DNA from: Psychrobacter okhotskensis
GTDB taxonomy: Bacteria > Pseudomonadota > Gammaproteobacteria > Pseudomonadales > Moraxellaceae
Length of the DNA stretch: 64,000 nucleotides
Direction of reading: 5' to 3'
NCBI RefSeq assembly: GCF_013248965.1
Contig: NZ_JABRVQ010000016.1
Coordinates: 16,150-80,149 of the forward strand
Part shown: positions 51,520 to 59,373 of the stretch, one piece after another
Layout: every line of letters begins with the position of its first letter
How positions within the stretch are numbered: position 1 is the stretch's first letter
The notes under the pieces: model-generated
What the model was told of the DNA's origin: nothing
Databases searched by the model: none
Seen by the model: only the letters and a program-made list of their open reading frames with translations
Translations under genes and position numbers: made by a program

Positions 51520-51776
51520 TGAAAGACGATAAACAGTTTGAAAAAGACTCTAGCGCTGCTGATTCCAGTGCAGACAGTGTGGATGAGTATTTGCAGACAT
51601 TAGGCAATGAGGACTCTAGAGAGATACGTTACTACAGTCAAGAACAGCCTTTTAGCTCTGAGGAGATGACAAGGCTAGTCAATGAAGAGCGTCTAAATAA
51701 ACTGCTCGCGCAAAGCGATGATTTTTTGAATGGTTTGAATGGTGAGATAAAAGACTTTGATGAAGATGGTGTCTGA
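51519..51776 (+). CDS. Small acidic protein coupled to the cyclo-ligase
   Basis: 85 residues, not recognised. MKDDKQFEKDSSAADSSADS opens an acidic, Ser-rich sequence without hydrophobic segments; the middle (SSEEMTRLVNEERLNKLLAQ) is probably helical. Its ATG lies inside the stop codon of the preceding gene (TGATG), so translation is coupled. Likely cytoplasmic, possibly conserved in relatives. Confidence 0.65.
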   Translation: MKDDKQFEKDSSAADSSADSVDEYLQTLGNEDSREIRYYSQEQPFSSEEMTRLVNEERLNKLLAQSDDFLNGLNGEIKDFDEDGV

Positions 51777-51885
51777 TTTGAGTAAGGTGCGTGTTCAGCG
51801 CACCAATAACTATCATCAATTTGTTTTTGGTTCGCTAGATTTTAATTACACTCAGACTGAGATACCTACATTGTCAATATTCATG

Positions 51886-52320
51886 TTATACCCCTACAAA
51901 TTCAATAGTTGTGTTGTCTCTAGTCATGTCTTCAAGCAAAAAAACTTCTGCATTTTCGACAATGTCAAACAACTGGTTAATGACTTCCTTTTTATCTTCA
52001 TCGGTTGGTTTATTAATGTTGTCATGAAAACTTAATGTTACGGAGTAGGAACGATTACCTCTTATGTCTACATTTACAACAAAATTTTTATTCAAAAATA
52101 CGTAACTTAAGGAAGATATCGGCCCTTGTATTCCATAGAAAATAGCCTCTTCTGTATTAAAGATATAGTAGGCCTCTTCAAATATTTCAGGTGGAGTAAT
52201 ATCTTGTGCTTTCTCTTCAAGAATCCTTAGAAGTGTCTTCAATTTCTTTGGATTTAAATATTTTCTTTCGTTTAATATTTTTTTAAGCTGCTTTGCGCTC
52301 ATGTGTTCTTTGACCTGCAT
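51886..52320 (-). CDS. Uncharacterised protein, second of two tandem paralogs
   Basis: 144 residues, not recognised. Shares with its neighbour the first about 20 residues (KEHMSA.QLKKILNERK) and the last about 35 (EVINQLFDIVENA..FLLE...RDNTTIEFV), while the middle about 85 differ strongly. It is small, cytoplasmic, acidic and very AT-rich. AAGGAA is 7 nt before the ATG. It follows the paralog by 41 nt. Such arrays recall immunity-protein genes, but no toxin lies nearby, so the function is open. Confidence 0.7.
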   Translation of the reverse strand: MQVKEHMSAKQLKKILNERKYLNPKKLKTLLRILEEKAQDITPPEIFEEAYYIFNTEEAIFYGIQGPISSLSYVFLNKNFVVNVDIRGNRSYSVTLSFHDNINKPTDEDKKEVINQLFDIVENAEVFLLEDMTRDNTTIEFVGV

Positions 52321-52361
52321 TATTTTATTCCTTTATTTAACTGTAAATCATCCTTTTCTTT

Positions 52362-52793
52362 CTATTTTACAAATTCAATAGTTGTGTTGTCTCTATTCAT
52401 ACATTCAAGTAAAAAAATGTCTGCATTTTCGACGATGTCGAACAACTGATTAATGACTTCCCTCTGATCTTGCTCTGTTGGTTTATTAAGATTATTTCTA
52501 AAATCTAACTCAATATTAGGGCGATCGACTCCCACACCTACGATAAATCTGTCATTTAAAAATATAAAACGAAAATAGGGGTCAGGACGACCATAAGCAA
52601 TCGAATAAAAGACGGCGTCATCGCTATGATATGTGTAGTGCGATTTTTCATAAGTCTTAGGTGGCGTAATATTTTCTAAGTTTCTTTCGAGAGTGATGGA
52701 TAAATATTTTGCTTCTTCCTCATTTAGATGCTTTCTTTCGTTCAATATTTTTTTAAGCTGAGTTGCACTCATGTGTTCTTTAACCTTCATCAC
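52362..52793 (-). CDS. Uncharacterised protein, first of two tandem paralogs
   Basis: 143 residues, not recognised. Same ends as the following gene, with a divergent centre containing HYTYHSDDAVFYSIAYGRPD against YYIFNTEEAIFYGIQGPISS. No signal peptide or TM segment. AAGGATGGAG immediately precedes the ATG. Only about 40 bases separate it from the antiporter's terminator, so its promoter is squeezed into that gap or transcripts read through. Confidence 0.7.
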   Translation of the reverse strand: MMKVKEHMSATQLKKILNERKHLNEEEAKYLSITLERNLENITPPKTYEKSHYTYHSDDAVFYSIAYGRPDPYFRFIFLNDRFIVGVGVDRPNIELDFRNNLNKPTEQDQREVINQLFDIVENADIFLLECMNRDNTTIEFVK

Positions 52794-52836
52794 TCCATCC
52801 TTTTTTATGCGATATTTTCTATTCCCACCTTAAAAC

Positions 52837-52865
52837 AAAAAAGCCATCTATACGATGGCTTTTTA
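52837..52865 (-). terminator. Terminator of the antiporter gene
   Basis: AAAAAAGCCATC / GATGGCTTTTT stem with a 5-nt loop, 27 nt past the antiporter stop; symmetric, so also able to stop plus-strand transcripts. Confidence 0.85.
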
Positions 52866-52891
52866 TAAAATCACATTTTAGCTAAATCAGC

Positions 52892-54268
52892 CTACAACAC
52901 CATCGCGGCAATCCAACCAAATGCGAGTAGCGGAATGTTGTAGTGTAAGAAAGTCGGTATCACACTATCTTTTATATGGTCATGCTGTCCATCAATGTTT
53001 AGACCAGAGGTTGGCCCCAATGTCGAATCTGACGCTGGCGACCCTGCATCACCAAGCGCGCCCGCCGTACCAATAATCGCCACCGTCGCGAGTGGTGAAA
53101 ATCCTAGAGAAATACAGAGCGGCACATAAATCGCAGCAATAATCGGAATGGTCGAGAATGACGAACCGATACCCATCGTAACTACTAGACCAATTCCGAG
53201 CATGACCAACGCAGCGATGGCTTTATTACCCGCAAACAAGTGGGTCGCGCCATCGATAAGCGGTGCAATTTCACCTGTCGCTTTCATGACTTCGGCAAAG
53301 CCCTGCGCGGTAATCATAATAAAGCCAATCATCGCCATCAATTTGATACCATCATTAAAGACCGTATCAGCTTCACGCCACTTGACCACGCCGGTCGCCA
53401 TAAAGACCCCAAAGCCAAACATTGAGCCAAGTAATAACGAGTCTGTGTAGAGCTGTACGACAAAGGCAGTGACAATAGCGGCTAGAGCAACCAGCGTTTT
53501 CATCTTGCTTTGAAACTGCGCACCAGCGGTGGTTTTGCTTAGCTCATCACCTTCTAACCTTTGACTCTGAAGAGCGGCATCGCGAGCTTCTTTATCTATT
53601 GCCACTTGCTGATATTGTCGCGGTTTACGGTAACTGATAAATACCGCCGTCAGCAAACCAAACAACATACCGAGTGCCGGAATCGCCATGGCCTTAACCA
53701 CAGAGATATTGGCGATATCAATGCCCGCTTCACCGACGTTTTTTAACATAATTTGATTGAGATAAATATCACCGAAGCCATACGGGATAAACATATAGGT
53801 AGTAACCAAACCAAAGGTCAATAGACAAGCAATCAAGCGTCTATCAATTTGCATACGATTAAAGGCGAGTAATAACGGCGGCACAAGCAGCGGAATAAAG
53901 GCAATATGAATGGGGATTAAATTTTGGCTAAAGCAGCTCATGGTGATTAAGCCTGCAAACAGCATATACTTAATCATGCCACTGGTGCCACCGGCATCAA
54001 TGCGCCTGATGACCGCCCCTGCCAATGATTGCGGCAAACCAGAATGAGCTATCGCTACCGCAAAAGCGCCCAGTAGCGCGTAAGATAGAGCGATTTGCGC
54101 GCCATTGCGGATGCCTTCTTGAAAGGCCTCTAGCGTATCAGTGATACCGAGACCCGCTAGCAGCCCGCCCGCCAGCGCACCGATCAATAAACTGAGCACC
54201 ACGTGCACGCGCGCTAGTGACAGCCCTAACATGATGACGACTGCCAATAATACTGCGTTGATGGTCAT
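52892..54268 (-). CDS. Na+/H+ antiporter family protein
   Basis: 458 residues with about 11-12 TM helices. The N-terminal part (LLAVVIMLGLSLARVHVVLSLLIGALAGG) and the C-terminal GTAGALGDAGSPASDSTLGPTSGLNIDGQHDHI match the YuiF-like antiporter family related to NhaC. A cytoplasmic loop with charged residues lies near 215-250. AAGGGG is 6 nt before the ATG. Ion specificity is not directly readable. Confidence 0.83.
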   Translation of the reverse strand: MTINAVLLAVVIMLGLSLARVHVVLSLLIGALAGGLLAGLGITDTLEAFQEGIRNGAQIALSYALLGAFAVAIAHSGLPQSLAGAVIRRIDAGGTSGMIKYMLFAGLITMSCFSQNLIPIHIAFIPLLVPPLLLAFNRMQIDRRLIACLLTFGLVTTYMFIPYGFGDIYLNQIMLKNVGEAGIDIANISVVKAMAIPALGMLFGLLTAVFISYRKPRQYQQVAIDKEARDAALQSQRLEGDELSKTTAGAQFQSKMKTLVALAAIVTAFVVQLYTDSLLLGSMFGFGVFMATGVVKWREADTVFNDGIKLMAMIGFIMITAQGFAEVMKATGEIAPLIDGATHLFAGNKAIAALVMLGIGLVVTMGIGSSFSTIPIIAAIYVPLCISLGFSPLATVAIIGTAGALGDAGSPASDSTLGPTSGLNIDGQHDHIKDSVIPTFLHYNIPLLAFGWIAAMVL

Positions 54269-54662
54269 ATGTTGCCCCTTGCTCTTTATAATCTGGTCTG
54301 GTTAGGACTTATTAGTATTTTAAGACCTATCAATATCGCTCTAACGCCTAAAATGCTTTACTCTAAAAAGCGAGGTTTCGGACGCGCGTCAGTTTACCTC
54401 ATTTTGCCCATAAAACCTACGCATAGAACCCAATAGATATTGGCTGCCTACTAACGATAAGTACTTTGTCTATGCTGACTTTCAATGATTACTCATAAAA
54501 TTAACACAGCGATGAATCGCTGTATTAAAGAAGATATAACTATTTAACAAAGATAAGCGCATGACTTGGTCACCAAGCCTTGCAATTTTATCTGTGAGCA
54601 CCATTTATCTAAACATGAACCACTAACTTGACTTTACAAGTCTGGTGAACGAGGAAGAATAT
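54269..54662. other. Upstream region of lon
   Basis: 394 bases between the antiporter start and lon, the two genes being divergent. It carries the palindrome at 54506-54523; a sigma-32 promoter could not be recognised with confidence. Confidence 0.45.
54506..54523. promoter_or_regulatory. 18-bp palindrome upstream of lon
   Basis: ACAGCGAT-GA-ATCGCTGT, perfect 8-bp arms with a 2-bp centre, 140 nt before the lon start. The short centre fits a dimeric protein binding site better than an RNA hairpin. Confidence 0.4.
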
Positions 54663-57257
54663 ATGAGTGAACATAAAATTGCCCAAGACAATATCGACAT
54701 CGATGTCGACGTATCATCTAACGTTTCTGATGATAATGCGCTAAATATCTCAGCTGACGATACGTTGGAAAATGAGTCAGAGTCGACGCCTGAATCTACT
54801 CAAGACGATGCTGAAAACATGAATGCTAAAGACAAAGGTGAACAGAACTATCTACCGCTACTGGCATTGCGCGATGTGGTCGTGTATCCACATATGCAAA
54901 TTGCCTTGTTCGTAGGGCGTGCGCCATCGGTCAAAGCCGTTGAACTGGCACAAGCTGAGTATGGCAATAAAGTATTGGTCGTGGCGCAAAAAGACTCGCT
55001 GACCGAAGACATTGATCAAGATAACTTGTATCAGTACGGAACCGTGTGCCGCATCGTCAGCACCATGCCTCATGACAGCGATGAGAATTGTATCAAAGTA
55101 TTGATCGAAGGTCAGTACCGTGCGCGCGTCGATAACATCGAAAATCACGACAAATTATTAATGGCGAGCTTTGAGCGTGCTGACCTTGATGTCGACATGG
55201 ATGAGAGCCAGCAAAAAAATACCATTCAAGCTTTAACTACACTGTTTGAAAGCTATGCGGATGCTCGTTTGCGTAATGCGCGTGAGCTAACTCGCGTGGC
55301 AAAACGCATCGATGATTTGCTTGAACTGGTTTACTTCATCTCAACCCGCGTGTCGATGGATCTTGAGGTCAAGCAATCGTTCTTAGAACATGACGATATC
55401 AAAACCCATATCAATACGTTAACTGAGTACTTAGTCAAACAAAGCGCTGAGCAAAATATCGAACAAGATATCCAAGATGCCGTTCGTCAGCAGATGGAAG
55501 ACAATCAGCGCGAGTACTTCTTAAATGAGAAAATGAAAGCCATTAAAAATGAGCTGTCAGATATGAATGACGGCGCGTTCGATGGTGAAGATGATGTGGC
55601 TGAGCTTGAGCAGCGCCTAGAAGATGCTGACTTGCCAGAAGATGTGCGCAAAAAAGCCGAGCAAGAGTTTAAAAAGCTAAAAATGATGCCGCCTGCCTCG
55701 AGTGAATCATCAGTCGTACGCAACTATATTGAATGGATCTTGGATACGCCGTGGAATGCCACAACCAAGGTTTCGATTAATTTAGAAAAAGCCAAAACGG
55801 TACTGGATGAAGATCATTACGGCTTGCAAGATGTGAAAGATCGCATCTTAGAATACCTCGCCGTACAATCACGGGTGAAAAAACTGCGCGGTCCGATTCT
55901 TTGCTTAGTCGGTCCTCCGGGTGTTGGTAAAACCTCATTGGGTGAATCGATTGCGCGTGCAACGGGTCGTAAGTTTGTACGTATGGCGCTCGGCGGCGTA
56001 CGTGATGAAGCGGAAATCCGTGGTCATCGCCGTACTTATATCGGTGCGATGCCGGGTAAAATCGTCCAATCACTGGCAAAAGTCGAAGTTAAAAACCCGC
56101 TATTCTTATTAGATGAAATCGATAAAATGGCGCAAGACTTCCGCGGCGATCCAGCGTCGGCGTTACTTGAAGTGCTAGACCCTTCACAGAATGATACCTT
56201 TAACGACCATTATCTCGATATGGATTTAGATTTATCACAAGTGATGTTTATCTGTACCGCCAACAGCATGGATATTCCGCCTGCCCTACTTGACCGTATG
56301 GAAGTGATTCGTCTACCGGGTTATACCGAAGAAGAAAAGGTCAATATTGCGCAGAAATATCTTGTGCCAAAAGCGATCAAAAATAATGGCCTTAAAGAAG
56401 GTGAAATTGAGATTGTAGAAGCGGCATTGCATAGCATCGTGCGTAGCTATACGCGTGAAGCCGGTGTGCGCAACCTTGAGCGCGAAGTCAATAAAATCTG
56501 CCGTAAAGTGGTTCGCGGTTCAGTCGAAACTCATGGTGCACGCGCTCCGAAAAAAGCAGAACGTGAGCTGGTCGTAGTCGATGACAAAAACATCGATGAC
56601 TATTTAGGTGTGCATCAGTATGACTATGGTCTGGCAGAAGAAGAGCCTGAGATTGGTCGTATTACGGGTCTTGCTTGGACACAAGTCGGTGGTGAGCTAT
56701 TAACCATCGAAGCGGTAGCGATGAAAGGTAAAGGCGAGCTGAGCTTTACCGGTTCACTCGGCGACGTCATGAAAGAGTCGATTCGTGCAGCGATGAGTGT
56801 GGTGCGTGCCCGCGGTGACAGCTTAGGTATCGATTATGAGACCTTTAAAACCACTGACGTCCACGTACATATGCCAGAAGGCGCGACGCCCAAAGACGGT
56901 CCATCGGCTGGTGGTGCGCTTACCACAGCGCTGGTCTCTGCCTTGACTGGTATTGCCATTCGTCCAGATATTGCAATGACAGGCGAGATTACCTTACGCG
57001 GTAAAATCCTACGCATCGGTGGTCTAAAAGAGAAGCTACTTGCTGCACATCGCGGTGGTATCAAGCATGTGTTGATTCCAGCGACCAACGAGCGTGACTT
57101 GGCCGATATCCCTGATAACGTCAAAGCTGGTCTGACTATTCAGCCAGTCGCGACGATTGATGAGATATTAAAAGTTGCGTTGGTGAGTATGCCAGTACCG
57201 CTTAAACCTGCTAAGGTGACGGTTGATAAAACCTCAAGCAAAGCACTGCATAGCTAA
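54663..57257 (+). CDS. lon: ATP-dependent protease La
   Basis: Degrades misfolded and regulatory proteins. I start at the Met at 54663, where GAGGAAG is well placed, not at 54645. An acidic N-terminal tail of about 55 residues is longer than usual. The LON substrate domain (LPLLALRDVVVYPHMQIALFVGR), Walker A GPPGVGKTS, Walker B FLLDEIDK, and the protease dyad (Ser in PKDGPSAGG, Lys in GGLKEKLLAAHRGG) are intact. 864 residues. Confidence 0.96.
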   Translation: MSEHKIAQDNIDIDVDVSSNVSDDNALNISADDTLENESESTPESTQDDAENMNAKDKGEQNYLPLLALRDVVVYPHMQIALFVGRAPSVKAVELAQAEYGNKVLVVAQKDSLTEDIDQDNLYQYGTVCRIVSTMPHDSDENCIKVLIEGQYRARVDNIENHDKLLMASFERADLDVDMDESQQKNTIQALTTLFESYADARLRNARELTRVAKRIDDLLELVYFISTRVSMDLEVKQSFLEHDDIKTHINTLTEYLVKQSAEQNIEQDIQDAVRQQMEDNQREYFLNEKMKAIKNELSDMNDGAFDGEDDVAELEQRLEDADLPEDVRKKAEQEFKKLKMMPPASSESSVVRNYIEWILDTPWNATTKVSINLEKAKTVLDEDHYGLQDVKDRILEYLAVQSRVKKLRGPILCLVGPPGVGKTSLGESIARATGRKFVRMALGGVRDEAEIRGHRRTYIGAMPGKIVQSLAKVEVKNPLFLLDEIDKMAQDFRGDPASALLEVLDPSQNDTFNDHYLDMDLDLSQVMFICTANSMDIPPALLDRMEVIRLPGYTEEEKVNIAQKYLVPKAIKNNGLKEGEIEIVEAALHSIVRSYTREAGVRNLEREVNKICRKVVRGSVETHGARAPKKAERELVVVDDKNIDDYLGVHQYDYGLAEEEPEIGRITGLAWTQVGGELLTIEAVAMKGKGELSFTGSLGDVMKESIRAAMSVVRARGDSLGIDYETFKTTDVHVHMPEGATPKDGPSAGGALTTALVSALTGIAIRPDIAMTGEITLRGKILRIGGLKEKLLAAHRGGIKHVLIPATNERDLADIPDNVKAGLTIQPVATIDEILKVALVSMPVPLKPAKVTVDKTSSKALHS

Positions 57258-57293
57258 TCTGATTCGTTACTAATCCAGTCTTACAAATTAAAG

Positions 57294-57326
57294 AGCCGCT
57301 CATCGTCATGATGGGCGGCTTTTTTT
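57294..57326 (+). terminator. Terminator of lon
   Basis: AGCCGCTCATC / GATGGGCGGCT stem (one mismatch pair) followed by seven T. Confidence 0.9.
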
Positions 57327-57401
57327 GGTAATAATAAAAAACAATTTGGTTAAGACCCTGTGCTATATTTTAGACAAATGTTTATTAATTAGGAAAGTAC
57401 A

Positions 57402-58496
57402 ATGTTAAATCATTTAAGGGTGCCTCTAGTTGTAATAAGCACATTACTACCCCTCGCTTTATTAGGCTGCCAAACCAACAGCCTCAATCATTCAGCACAA
57501 ACCAGTACCGTTATCGACGATAAAAACTGGTCAGCGACCACGCTTGAATCCAGACTGTTTCAAACCACCACAAAATATGAGTGGCAACTAACCCATGTCA
57601 GCAATGATAAGGGTCGAATCAAGCCTTTTAACCAAAAGCTGCCTTTGATAATGGAGGTACATCCAAGCCTTTTAACTTTCACAGAAGGCTGTCAGCGTTA
57701 CCAAGTTTCTTTTGATATGTGGTTACCATTACCGTACCTTTACGGGCAAATCGATGTCAGAGAACTATCTGATAACTGCACCACAGTAAACCATTCAATT
57801 ATCGAAAATTTGAGTAATAAAAACACAATCAAAAACAAAACAGGAAATGTCGTAAATGGTGTTTTTATACCCTATTCAGATACAGCTTTCAGATTTGATC
57901 CAGTACTACCAAATTCTACACAGAATTCTAACAAGACATTAAAACAGCTGGCTCTAAAAACCAATAAAGGAAAAACACTGATTTTTTCGGGTACGCCCAA
58001 GCCTGAATATCGTGTGGCGGGCATACCGCTTACCAATGAATTATTAGAGCGATACCAATGGCGTCTTATTAGTGCAACTGACGATACCAATAAAACTATT
58101 AATAAATTTAATCGTCCAGATGTACCTATTACTGCAAACTACAGACTTGGTTCACATGATTATAGCCATCCTCAGCAAAGTAGTTTTAGCCAAGGTGTTG
58201 GGTTTTCTGTCGGATGCAATGGGGCTGGTGGGTCTTATGCTTTATCTACTAATCAAACGTTGCTAATTGGTGGCAACCCTTCAACGATGGTAGGGTGTGG
58301 TGATGACATTGATGATATTGAATCAAGCCTTAGCCGCCTAATGCTTTATAGCTCTAGTCAGTTAACACTGATCAATCTTGATAAGCAGAGAGTATCTAAT
58401 CCTTCTAATAACTCTGAATCCAGCTATCTCCTTACTCAAAAGTTAGAATCAGGCGAAACCTTAGTATGGCAAAACGAAGTAAAGAAGACACCGTAA
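57402..58496 (+). CDS. Lipoprotein with two META-like domains
   Basis: 364 residues. Lipoprotein signal LLPLALLGC (Cys about 23). Two similar halves each begin with YxWxL: YEWQLTHVSNDKGRIKPFNQ (about 59) and YQWRLISATDDTNKTINKFN (about 209). The second carries VGFSVGCNGAGGSY, typical of META/HslJ domains. META proteins in other bacteria affect outer-membrane integrity and novobiocin resistance; the role here is unknown. AGGAAAG is well placed. Next gene is another lipoprotein, 177 nt on. Confidence 0.75.
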   Translation: MLNHLRVPLVVISTLLPLALLGCQTNSLNHSAQTSTVIDDKNWSATTLESRLFQTTTKYEWQLTHVSNDKGRIKPFNQKLPLIMEVHPSLLTFTEGCQRYQVSFDMWLPLPYLYGQIDVRELSDNCTTVNHSIIENLSNKNTIKNKTGNVVNGVFIPYSDTAFRFDPVLPNSTQNSNKTLKQLALKTNKGKTLIFSGTPKPEYRVAGIPLTNELLERYQWRLISATDDTNKTINKFNRPDVPITANYRLGSHDYSHPQQSSFSQGVGFSVGCNGAGGSYALSTNQTLLIGGNPSTMVGCGDDIDDIESSLSRLMLYSSSQLTLINLDKQRVSNPSNNSESSYLLTQKLESGETLVWQNEVKKTP

Positions 58497-58603
58497 ACCC
58501 TTTTCAAATCCATACGATACTTACATTTATTAACCGATTGTTGCGCTTTTAATGAATATCTATGCCGAGTCGTTGGCTATACTGATTGCGACATAAACGA
58601 ATG

Positions 58604-58631
58604 TTGCAACAAAGCCAGTAACGATTATAAA
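58604..58631 (+). promoter_or_regulatory. Candidate sodC promoter
   Basis: -35 TTGCAA (58604-58609), 16-nt spacer and -10 TATAAA (58626-58631), about 40 nt before the start codon. Confidence 0.45.
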
Positions 58632-58673
58632 TATAAAGACTTGAAACAACTATTTACATAAACGGAGAAAACG

Positions 58674-59231
58674 ATGAAAAAAGTAATTCTTGCAAGCGCG
58701 CTATTATGTGGTTCGGCTTTAGCGATGACTGGTTGCCAAACGGTAGAAGGTCAGATGCAAACCGGTAATCCACTTAACCAACCTGCGCTAAAATCGACGA
58801 TCAATGCAGTCGCTGGTAACAATAGTGAAGTGGGTCAAGTATTCCTACGCCCAGTAGATGGTGGCGTACAAGTCTACGGTAAACTGATGAACTTGCAGCC
58901 AGGTAAGACGGTATCATTGCATATTCATGAAACAGGTAGCTGCGGTAATATGGGTAAAGCGGCAGGTGGTCACTTCAACCCAGATAACAAACCGCACTCT
59001 AACCCTGATGATATGAATGGTCATGCGGGCGACTTGCCGAACTTAACCGCTAACGCAGATGGTGTTGCTACTATCAACTTTGTAAACAAGAAAATATCTG
59101 CTGCTGATGCCGGTAAATATAGTGTCAACCGCCTAGCCTTTATCGTTCATGGCGGCGTAGATGACTATACTAGCCAACCAGCTGGTAATGCAGGCGATCG
59201 CGTTGCTTGCGGTATCATTGAAAAGATCTAA
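58674..59231 (+). CDS. sodC: Cu/Zn superoxide dismutase lipoprotein
   Basis: 185 residues. Lipobox MTGC at Cys21 predicts anchoring to the outer membrane facing the periplasm. All metal ligands are present: His83 and His85 (HIHE), His100 (GGHFNP), His108, His117 and Asp120 (GHAGDLPN), and His159 (HGGVDDY), with the Cys90-Cys179 disulfide pair. An Arg near 176 (GDRVACG) guides superoxide. GGAG is 7 nt before the ATG. Confidence 0.95.
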   Translation: MKKVILASALLCGSALAMTGCQTVEGQMQTGNPLNQPALKSTINAVAGNNSEVGQVFLRPVDGGVQVYGKLMNLQPGKTVSLHIHETGSCGNMGKAAGGHFNPDNKPHSNPDDMNGHAGDLPNLTANADGVATINFVNKKISAADAGKYSVNRLAFIVHGGVDDYTSQPAGNAGDRVACGIIEKI

Positions 59232-59295
59232 TAGTTTTTAACTAAACTATTAACCTTTAAAGTTTAATACGTTTAATAGCATAAAAACTGATAGT

Positions 59296-59330
59296 AAAAA
59301 AACCTCTTAGATAATCTAAGAGGTTTTTTT
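59296..59330. terminator. Bidirectional terminator sodC / topA
   Basis: AAAAAAACCTCTTAGAT / TCTAAGAGGTTTTTTT, near-perfect symmetric stem with T-run between convergent genes. Confidence 0.9.
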
Positions 59331-59373
59331 ATGGTTTAAAGATATGGCTTCGAGATAAAGTGGTTAAAGAAAT

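Noticed and set aside
51886..52793. Tandem paralogs as a toxin-antitoxin pair
   Set aside because: The two proteins are homologous to each other, which does not fit a toxin and its antitoxin, and neither resembles a known toxin.
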